Shown here piece by piece: positions 54,723-64,000 of a DNA stretch of 64,000 nucleotides. The notes below the pieces were generated by a model. The model was not told the origin of the DNA. It searched no databases and saw only the letters and a program-made list of their open reading frames with translations. The position numbers and the translations under genes were made by a program. The stretch spans positions 34,113,747 through 34,177,746 of the forward strand of contig CM068370.1 in NCBI GenBank assembly GCA_034769895.1, given 5' to 3'. The DNA comes from Magicicada septendecula (Eukaryota; Arthropoda; Insecta; Hemiptera; Cicadidae). How positions within the stretch are numbered: position 1 is the first letter of the stretch; every line of letters begins with the position of its first letter.

Positions 54723-55624
54723 TAACAAAGATCGGTACAACAGGTACAACATCTGTAACAAACATACAACAGATTGACAAAGATCTGTAACAAAAAGGTA
54801 CAACAGAGTTCGGTAAAGGAAGGCGAAGGAACTTCACAAACAATATTAAAACAGTTCCGACCGGGGAATGTTCTTGGCAGCGCACGAGTATGGGAGAAAG
54901 TAGTCCAGCAATACGCCTCCTCTGATTTGTCGGATAAGTACGAATGTTCGCTCGCGTCCGTTGAATATTAATGGCTGCGGACAAAGCTTGTGTCGATTAT
55001 AATACAGGCCTACTGGTGAAGAAATATGTCGACGTATCGTCTTGGACATCAAAATAACCAAACCGAACCATCCGGCCGAAGGATTTTGTTACTGAGAAGG
55101 GTACTGTATCTCTTACAATCAAAATAATTTTTTTTTTTAATTGCTCTAGATTGAGTCCATAATAATTTAATACTCAAAAAGGTTATTGAGCCTCACTTGG
55201 AGGTCAAGCCTACAGTTTTAGAATCGCTGCACATTAGTTAAAATTACGACATTATTGAATTAAATTTTAAACATAAATTACAGAGAATTTGTTAGGTATT
55301 GTATATTTAATAATGTAGGCTATTTACACGCAATGTAACGAGACGGTATGCAACGATGGTCAGTAAACGTTTGGTGCCAGAAATTTAATATAGGTAGCTG
55401 TCACGTGTGATTGCTACAGCCTACAAAACAAAGGAACATTTTTTTTAAGTATAGCATAGCATAGAATAGCCTACTGTACTTCCAAACGGGAATCCAAGCT
55501 AATTTGTTTATCGCTTTTATTGCGAAAACTATGAGTATCAGCAAGAATGTCTTTCTGTTTTCATCACTGAGAATTTCGATTTTCAATACGAGTAGATAAT
55601 TTTGTATCTTATTTGGGATTGGGA
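54723..55624. other. unclassified non-coding stretch
   Basis: Nothing recognised. Confidence 0.3.
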
Positions 55625-56085
55625 TAGTAAGCTAACGAAATTTAGACGCATCTGTGGAACACGGGAAAATAAAACACGGAAGAATACCCGAATGGAATTT
55701 TACAAAACTGTGCCTGTCCCAACGTTCCTGTACGCTAGTGAGACATGAACTTTTGGTAAAAGGGACGTACAGGGGGTTCAGACAGCTGAAATGAAATTTC
55801 TAAGAGGGACGCAAGATTGTTCTCTCCTGGATCAGATAAGGAACGAGGATATTAGACGCGAATTAAACATTGTATCGTTGCACCAGAAGATTGAAGACCA
55901 CAGAAGTAGATGGTGTGAACAATTGAACCGCATGCCTGATATCCGTCTACCCGTGGCTGCCTTGGGTTATCACCCTACTGGGAAGAGAGATGTCGGTAGA
56001 CCGAGGAGGACAAGGGTTCCGGAAAAGGTCTAGGCCATAATACTTGGAGTGGTGGTGGTGGTGATGATGATGATGGTATATACTA
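55625..56085 (+). pseudogene. LINE RT C-terminal tail, family E copy 2
   Basis: KFRRICGTRENKTRKNTRME, FYKTVPVPTFLYASET, QTAEMKFLRGTQDCSL, RNEDIRRELNIVSLHQKIED, EQLNRMPDIRLPVAALGYHP and TGKRDVGRPRRTRVPEKV. It ends in (GGTGGT)n(GATGAT)n. 80 codons stay open. Sister of 29370-29815. Confidence 0.85.
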
Positions 56086-56184
56086 TGCTATATATAGACA
56101 TGTATCTGTACCAATTCTAATATGAATTTGATGATTACTGCTTCTATAATTATTTACAAATATAATAAAGGGATTATTGGATAA

Positions 56185-56582
56185 CAATGAGATTATATAA
56201 CAATGAGATTGCAATGGGATTATATAACAGAAACAATGAGAAAAAGAAGACTATTATTTTTTGGACATTTATATAGAATGGACGACAATAGGTTAACAAA
56301 GCAGATCTTCAAATATCTGTGGCGGAAGAACTCAACATCAATTTGGATTAAAGGAGTCCAAAAGGATTTAGAAAAAAATAGTATAAACGCAGAAGAAGCA
56401 ATTGAAAGAGACGTTTTTCGGGCAAAAGTGTTAAAAATGGAGGGAGTTGAAGGTAGGGGAGAGAAAAACGCAGGTTCAAAGTGGACTGAAGACAGGAAGA
56501 AGAGATACAGTGAAAAGATGAAAAGAACAAAGAATAAAGAACTGAAATTGGCATGTGGTCCTTAGATGGCCGATACAAAAAA
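56185..56582 (+). pseudogene. LINE RT C-terminal tail, family D copy 2
   Basis: An open frame of about 120 codons: MRLQWDYITETMRKRRLLFF, GHLYRMDDNRLTKQIFKYLW, WIKGVQKDLEKNSINAEEAI, ERDVFRAKVLKMEGVEGRGE, KNAGSKWTEDRKKRYSEKMK and ELKLACGP, then TAGATGGCCGATAC and A-rich tail. It is the best kept family D copy. Duplicated GAGATTATATAACAATG text sits at its 5' border. Confidence 0.85.
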
Positions 56583-56797
56583 GAAGGGATTATTGCATTA
56601 TCAGTATTTTAAATTGTAATATTGTAATAATTACGTTCTGGAGTATTATAATTTTGTCTATATATTTAAGTAAAACAATATATAAGGATTGTAATTATAC
56701 TGATGATGTATAATCTGTCTCAACACATACAGACTCATTCATTCATTCAATTAATTGATCTTGTTGTGTTTGATATTTTCTCTAGTATCAGTAGTAC

Positions 56798-56840
56798 ACA
56801 GGTCCTCATGATGACAATAAGTACTGTCGGAACGTCTACA
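56798..56840 (+). ncRNA. hammerhead-like motif, decayed
   Basis: CUCAUGA, U, GACA-AUAAGUAC-UGUC, GGAACGUC. Stem II is perfect but both core boxes carry one change. Confidence 0.45.
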
Positions 56841-57524
56841 CAAATAATTGCAAAATTTCTGTTATTTACTTATTGACCGATCCTCGCAAAAGCATACATC
56901 GTTGAAAGTTATATTTTAAGTAACATTTTACGGTCACTGATAATAATAGTTACGTTTAAAGTTTCGTTACTTCAAAATCGGTTCGACTGGACTTTGTTCC
57001 TTGCCGACTCGAATCGACGTAGTATATACAACGGTGGACGGACGTAACTGGACGCCAGCGGGCCATACGAACGCGTGTGTTTGTGTTTAAAAGTGAAGGT
57101 AAAAACAAAGTGGGACTGGACTGCGTAAGCATTCACCGGTTACGTCAGGGCCCGGTACTGCCCCGAGCATTTTACATTTAAGGTATCGGACAACGCGCAT
57201 TCCGTCGCGTCCTATCCCAGTTTACGATTTCTCCGCCGTGGTGTGTTCCGCCCGTTAACGGTATTTCTCACGATTTTGTGTGACCAGTGTATGTGTACGC
57301 TTTATCCGCTGAATCATCAGCGCAGCACAGTTTATCTATAATAGCTGTACAAAATATACAAATATCCCTTAATTAAATTAATTGTTAATTTAAATATTTA
57401 TTTGATAAATATGATGCGCTGCAAGAAAAATAAACGAAGAATCGCAGTAGATAAAAAAAATCGTACACTTATGGGGTCCGAAATATATAATATACTGGCC
57501 AAAAGTCATATTCATCTTATTCCT
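56841..57524. other. unclassified stretch, partly CpG-rich
   Basis: 56985-57270 is CpG-rich (AACGCGTGTG, GCGGGCC, CCGTCGCGTCC). No reading frame or repeat is recognised; a promoter or an unknown element is possible. Confidence 0.35.
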
Positions 57525-57690
57525 TAACACTACAGCCCAACGTGAGCCCTGACTTCCAACACCAGTCTACTCCAATGTCTCTGTCCATTGCCATCTCAGT
57601 GTAACCCCTCACATCCGTTCTTCCGAGGTCTTCCAATCTTACCCTTATTATCTTATCTTACCCTTATTAGTAACCTTATTACTTATCTTA
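57525..57690 (-). pseudogene. LINE 3' end fragment
   Basis: Minus strand: GATTGGAAGACCTCGGAAGA, GGGTTACACTGAGATGGCAA and CACGTTGGGCTGTAGTG. Same 3' end as 33720-33865 in the other orientation. Confidence 0.7.
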
Positions 57691-57879
57691 TCCTAGGTCG
57701 GGCCCTCTTCTTAGACTTACGCCTTAATGGTTTTCTTTTGCATACGCTGAATCATCCATCCGCTCTCCGTGACCTAGCCATTATATTCGCTGAGCCTTTA
57801 CGAATCTTACAATGTCTTCATGCTTCAATAGCTCATTATATAGCGTTCATAGGCCAGAAGGAATACAACAGACATTGAA

Positions 57880-58375
57880 ATAATTCTATGGTAACTTTTG
57901 TTTAAAGTATCCAATTTTACGGTGCTGAAAGTAGGTTGACAGGTACGCAGGATAGAAATCGACTAGACGCCCTGGAAATGTGGATGTGGAAAATAACAAG
58001 AACGGACAGCTTGAAGAAAAAGGAAGAATGTACAGATTTTGTAAGATGGAAGGAAACTAATTAGAGGAATAAAAAAAGGGAAAGAAAATTTGGAAGGTCA
58101 TTTTATAAGACGTAAAACGTTTATGGTTTCTTTAAAAAGACAGGAAATGAAGAGAAAGACTTAGGAGGAAGGAAATACTTGGATGATATCAAGGGCTAGG
58201 AGGAAGTGAGGAAATTAAATGGAGATAGAGCCACCTGTTTGTAGAGGGAAGGCGTCGGTTTTATATAAGGAATGATGTTAATAGACACAAAACAAGTACT
58301 ATTCAACGGATAGTCGAAGATAAGGAACAACTGGAAAGAGCCCGATAAAGGCGTATAGGCACGATAGGGCCTGAA
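57880..58375 (+). pseudogene. LINE RT C-terminal tail
   Basis: VQFYGAESRLT-like text, RNRLDALEMWMWKITRTDSL, KKKEECTDFV and RKYLDDIKG. A-x-E-x-W-x-W-R/K-I is a usual post-RT LINE box. Strongly decayed. Confidence 0.6.
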
Positions 58376-58379
58376 TTAG

Positions 58380-59063
58380 AGGTGGGTTTTTTAGTGGGTG
58401 AGAGTTCCACACACCAGGGGACACACGGTTACCTCTGACGGTGCATAAAGCATTTTTCCCTTCTTAAAAGAAATTACACTATTGTTAGAAGAATATTAAA
58501 TTTAGAATTTTTGACGCGAAAAGAACCACTGTTTATTATGTGGAGTAAACACTGGGATTATGTGGAATAAAAGCGTTACAAATATTCAACATATACAAAA
58601 CAACGACTGAGAATAGTCTTCTTTGTAGGGCTGAAACGTGTAGAATTGCTAGAAAATATTTAAAGAAAATTGAAGCGTACGATCGCCATTAGAAGATCAC
58701 CGAGATTATCGAGGATAGATAAAAGTAGACTATAGAAATGTAAAACAAACCACAGGTGTAGAAAAAACAGAATTCGCAGGCATAGAAAGGAAACAACTAA
58801 TCTTGTTTGGCCACATATGGAAGAAGAAGAGAGGTTTCCTAAACTAGTGTCTTATCGCAAGCTTGGTGTAAGGAAAACTATCACTTGGCTACTAGAAACT
58901 TACGTGGTGACCAAGTAACCAACTGACCTCTATCGAAATACTCCTACTACTTATTTTTAAGAGGGTAGGTAGGGAAAAATTTGCTGTACGAATTACTGGA
59001 AGAATGCACACTTCCGGGGTCTGTGGATTTGGATACTATACCCGACCCACTAAAAAACCACCT
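58380..59063. mobile_element. inverted-repeat-bounded segment, 684 bp
   Basis: AGGTGGGTTTTTTAGTGGGT at 58380-58399 is mirrored by ACCCACTAAAAAACCACCT at 59045-59063 with one gap. I infer TIRs of an unnamed DNA element. No target duplication is clear, and a LINE-like piece (58560-58880, with RKQLILFGHIWKKK) lies inside. Confidence 0.55.
58560..58880 (+). pseudogene. LINE tail fragment
   Basis: KRYKYSTYTKQRLRIVFFV-like text, VKQTTGVEKTEFAGIERKQL and ILFGHIWKKKRGFPKLV. F-G-H-x-x-K/R-x-x marks the LINE C-terminal region. Poorly kept. Confidence 0.5.

Positions 59064-60774
<1,711 letters not shown>

Positions 60775-60825
<51 letters not shown>
60775..60825 (+). repeat. (GA)n microsatellite
   Basis: About 25 GA units. 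Confidence 0.97.
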
Positions 60826-60826
<1 letters not shown>

Positions 60827-60847
60827 CAGAAAGAGGAAGAGAAAGAG

Positions 60848-60962
60848 TTTCTTCTTCTTCTTCTTCTTCTTCTTCTTCTTCTTCTTCTTCTTCTTCTTCT
60901 TCTTCTTTTTCTTCTTCTTCTTCTTCTTCTTCTTCTTTTTCTTCTTCTTCTTCTTCTTCTTC
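60848..60962 (+). repeat. (CTT)n microsatellite
   Basis: About 38 CTT units with two TTT interruptions. With the GA run it makes an uninterrupted purine/pyrimidine asymmetry switch over 180 bp. Confidence 0.97.
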
Positions 60963-62243
60963 GAACCTAACTTTCAGTGCTTACCCGGAATACCTTCCGG
61001 TAAAGCGGAATGCACTGTATTTGGACACCCTAGACATCCAACAATATTTTCAATAACATATACAATATATTCAGTAACAGATTTAAATATTATGACTGAA
61101 TGATGAGTTATATAAAGAAAATACGGTATAGAAAAAGTAGCAACAAATGGAGAGAACGGATTAGAGCGTGCTTGCATCATAAATTAATTATTACTTACTT
61201 ACTTAAACCTCGTGGGAGCAATAAAAGCGTTGCATACATAATGAGTCAGGAATTAATTTTAAGAAGCGGTTGCGCTATACAGGGCTGGAGTGTATAATAT
61301 ACAGCGTGCAGGTTGTAATTACTTGTGTTTACACACCCAGCATTTTACTGCAGCGTGAGTCACTTAATTGCTGCTCACTTTGTAGACGGATTAAAAACAT
61401 CATTGTAAAACGATGTGTTCGGTTTAGTCCCTTCGTTGCGTTATTTGTGTTATCATTTTCGTCGTCGTCATCATCATCATAATCACATCACCAGCATGCA
61501 CGGACAGGTGTATTAACAGGCCCTGACGTAAGGTTTTAGCGCCCCGGCTGATGAATGTTTTACATCCTCCCCCACCATGTACCATCCAACCTCAAACAAT
61601 GAGTATTACGCACGATTTACTCATATCGTGTAAATTATTACTAAGGCTTCTTATTATTAAGGAACATGTAATTTATATAAACAGAAATTGTTATTGCTTC
61701 CATTTTAATCACGTAAATTTATTACAATAGCGTGAAAACATTGACAAATTATAGTAAGTAACGGGAACGTTACAAGAACCCCATACTTTCCTTAACGTTT
61801 ACGCTAATTTTTATGTCCATTATTAAATGCTGAATTTTTTTGTTTACTCGAATCTTATTTTCCTGGCTTTTACAGTTGAAAATCGATTAACTATTTCACT
61901 AAATAAATGCTTTGCGATTAAAAGAGATTTTGCGCTTGAAATGGTGTGACTTCGACAACGGTTTCATGGAAAAATATATACAATGCAGCGTGAGTTATTT
62001 TATTTTTTGTTCTCGTAAGTTTTTGGGCCCCCTCCCCCCAATAAACCTTGCGCTCCAGAATTTAGGTGCGAAATTGGATTGAAACAAATGAACAACAAGT
62101 CTGTTCACTTTTCTGTTTATCTACATAGTTGAAATGAATGTATAAAGTACGTTTCTCTTATCCAATAATTACACTAATCCTCCACTGTACCTGCTAAAAA
62201 TTTTAAATCATTGTGTTTGAATATATATATATATATATATATT
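60963..62243. other. unclassified non-coding stretch
   Basis: 61519-62058 may be another hAT-like element (CAGGCCCTGACGTAAGGTTT against AATAAACCTTGCGCTCCAG), but no target duplication is seen. (AT)n at 62222-62242. Confidence 0.35.
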
Positions 62244-62294
62244 ACATTTAATATTTATAACTAAATTTACCTCAAGATGTTATTTTTCCTTATT

Positions 62295-62338
62295 TGGAAC
62301 ATGTTTCGAGAACTCCCGTGCTCTCATCTTCAGCCTTC
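62295..62338 (-). ncRNA. hammerhead-ribozyme-like motif (left arm)
   Basis: Mirror of the right-arm motif: CUGAAGA, U, GAGAGC-ACGGGA-GUUCUC, GAAA, ACAUGU, U. One pair is now G.U instead of G-C, keeping the helix. Confidence 0.65.
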
Positions 62339-62529
62339 GCGATCTTGTGTCTGGTGAAGTATTTGTGTGTTGGTTGCTGGATGCTATTAAGGTTGTTTGT
62401 TGGTCTTTGGTATTTTAAGATTATATATTTTGGTATATAGATTTGGTATATTAAAATACCAAAGACCAACAAACAACCTTAATAGCATCCAGCAACCAAC
62501 ACACAAATACTTCACCAGACACAAGATCG

Positions 62530-62576
62530 CGAAACCTGAAGATGAGAGCACGGGAGCTCTCGAAACATGTTCCAAA
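62530..62576 (+). ncRNA. hammerhead-ribozyme-like motif (right arm)
   Basis: CUGAAGA, unpaired U, GAGAGC-ACGGGA-GCUCUC (six pairs), GAAA, self-complementary ACAUGU, U. The core is intact and stem II is among the strongest in the window; stem I is poor. Confidence 0.7.
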
Positions 62577-62626
62577 TAAGGAAAAATAACAACTTGAGGT
62601 AAATTTAGTTATAAATATTAAATGTA

Positions 62627-63170
62627 TTATATACATCAAGAAACGGACTGTAGCAGAAAGTAATTGAATATACAGTATATACAAATATACATATATATAT
62701 TTGTATATAGAAAATTAAAATTATACAAGCTAATACTAATTCAGGTTCACTAATCGTGCAATTTTTTCAGCAGTCTGCCAATGCGCTGTCTACTCAATGG
62801 TTTAAATGCGTTTCACTGTGTTCAACGGATAATCTTTTCTTTTTCTTCTTCCTCATGCAGTACAGCATAGGCCTCTTTGGATTTATCATTTGGGGTGTTA
62901 GAGACTTTACCCACGGATGATTGAATGTCGGAGATTAATTTTAAAAGAGAATAATTAATTACTTTCATTTATAAATATATTATAGTACGATTATTGTTTG
63001 TTAATTTTACTTAAACTTTCATCGATACTTACCACTCTTTATCACATAGTGTCGATTATATTTAATATGTACTTCCGGTTGACGCTTCAGGACTGTTTGC
63101 CATTTCCTTACATTGGTTCGATTTTATCAGTTCTAATATAATCAGTTGTTAGTGCTTTGATCCGCCTTAA
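62627..63170. other. unclassified AT-rich stretch
   Basis: Nothing recognised. Confidence 0.3.
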
Positions 63171-63711
63171 GTTTGAAGTATTTACACTTAAATATCGTCG
63201 ACTGCAACAGTGATTTCTCTTTTGCGAGTTTTGCCAACTCTGCTAAAATTTTACTCACGTTATTCGATAAGTGATCTGATTGTCAATGTGCTTAACGTAT
63301 GTTAATGTTTACTATTGTTTCATTAAGTTAATGTTTGCTGTATTTTTGTTACAGGTAATGGAAAAATGATTTGGCCAATGGTGTCTATTCAACGAAATAT
63401 ATCAAGTCCGTTAAGAAGTGTTTTGAGAAAATCCAAATTCACATTGTGTTCACAAATCTCACCGGCGGTAAGCAGGAAAGTGCTTTATTAATAGTATACA
63501 AATGGATCGAACTAGAGCCAGTTAAGAAGTAAGCTGTGTACGTATCGTTTTGTGCAAGTAGGTGTCAGCGTTTGGCAGCGTAATAATCGAAGGATTTCTG
63601 CATAACGGAACTAGTTAACATACCGTGGGGTTATTGCTAAATCTACTCAAGTTCACTCATGTGAATTTATGGAAAACTGACATTAAAGTGTTTCTAGTGC
63701 AATGACAAAAC
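63171..63711. repeat. 0.53 kb interspersed repeat, copy 2
   Basis: Direct counterpart of 6834-7367. It keeps TTGTTACAGGTAATGGAAAA, TTAAGAAGTAAGCTGTGT and the end GTGTTTCTAGTGCAATGAC. As in copy 1, a minus-strand LINE 3' end follows within about 30 bp. Confidence 0.85.
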
Positions 63712-63736
63712 TTAAAACTGATTTTCAAAGGTGATT

Positions 63737-64000
63737 TTTTTTTTTTTTTTGTAACGGCCATCTAAGGACCACATGCCAATTTCAGTTCTTTACTTTTTCT
63801 CCAATATTCTTTCATTTTTTCACTGTGTCTCTTCTTCCTGTCTTTAGTCCACTTTGAACTTGCGTTTTTCTCTCTCTTACCCTGGACTCCTTCCATTTTT
63901 AACACTTTTGCCCGAAACACTTCTCTTTCAATTGCTTCTTCTGCGTTTATATTATTTTTTCTAAATCTTTTTGGACGTCTTTAATCCAACTTGATGTTGA
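63737..64000 (-). pseudogene. LINE RT C-terminal tail, family D copy 3, runs off the window
   Basis: Minus strand: a T run, then the GGCCATCTAAGGACCACATG end and the GSKWT..R and INAEEAIE boxes. It begins with a poly(A) tail (poly-T on the plus strand at 63737-63752) and continues past 64000. Confidence 0.85.

Larger units (their letters stand above)
62244..62626. repeat. long palindrome with paired ribozyme motifs, 175-bp arms
   Basis: The arms 62244-62418 and 62451-62626 are almost exact inverted copies around a 32-bp AT-rich centre. Each has one hammerhead-like motif. The outer text (CCTCAAGATGTTATTTTTCC) matches the 3' flank of the PLE at 5576-6230, so I assign it to that PLE family. It is the longest and best kept palindrome here. 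Confidence 0.95.

Noticed and set aside
61519-62058. Possible hAT-like element
   Set aside because: The end similarity is loose and the flanking 8-mers do not match.

Overview
The window looks like a piece of a large, repeat-rich arthropod genome, most likely an insect and perhaps a cockroach or a relative. That rests on the dense mix of decayed non-LTR retrotransposons, Penelope-like elements (PLEs), hAT, mariner, pogo and Harbinger DNA transposons, the AT-rich base composition and the frequent hexamer AGGCCT. The taxon is an inference. I see no bacterial-style genes, no operons, no rRNA or tRNA genes and no CRISPR array. I also see no LTR retrovirus-like or Polinton-like element that I can support. 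No multi-exon host gene can be assigned; the best host-gene candidate is a small basic ORF at 9382-9585.

The most interesting layer is RNA-based. About two dozen short motifs have the layout of the minimal hammerhead ribozymes known from PLEs: CUGANGA, one unpaired base, a stem II whose two arms covary from copy to copy, GAAA, then a self-complementary stem III ending in UH. Many sit as head-to-head pairs inside near-perfect palindromes (10208-10448, 17930-18105, 36725-36921, 44418-44595, 47385-47700, 62244-62626). Others lie just after PLE GIY-YIG endonuclease remnants (5576-6230, 8600-8990, 37840-38412). The best PLE coding copy (44740-45739) keeps the RT YVDD box and the GIY-YIG region.

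Layout. 0-5 kb: LINE pieces (RT FADD box at 960-1452, tails at 1640-1910 and 3860-4115). 5.2-8.0 kb: a possible 2.8 kb composite with TIRs and an 8-bp duplication, holding a PLE, two LINE tails and a 0.53 kb repeat that recurs at 63.2 kb. 8.6-18 kb: PLE ends, ribozyme palindromes, a hAT copy with a 70-codon transposase C-terminus, and two adjacent TIR elements. 18.7-24.2 kb: LINE tails and a pogo-like element. 26-31.3 kb: three hAT elements with target duplications, one with a LINE inside. 34.6-37 kb: a pogo/Tigger remnant, a Harbinger element with a MADF exon, and a PLE palindrome. 37.8-41.3 kb: a PLE end, hAT relatives and a 50-bp minisatellite. 43.4-50.7 kb: LINEs, the PLE, hAT-like elements and an exact 132-bp duplication. 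51.2-54.7 kb: a LINE with an inverted 5' part, a hAT element, and a mariner built of two opposed 5' halves. 55.6-64 kb: LINE tails, long microsatellites, a ribozyme palindrome, and a LINE running off the end.

In short, the window is a graveyard of mobile elements. PLE and LINE reverse transcriptases and the cut-and-paste transposases explain most recognisable structure; roughly half of the sequence remains unclassified non-coding DNA.
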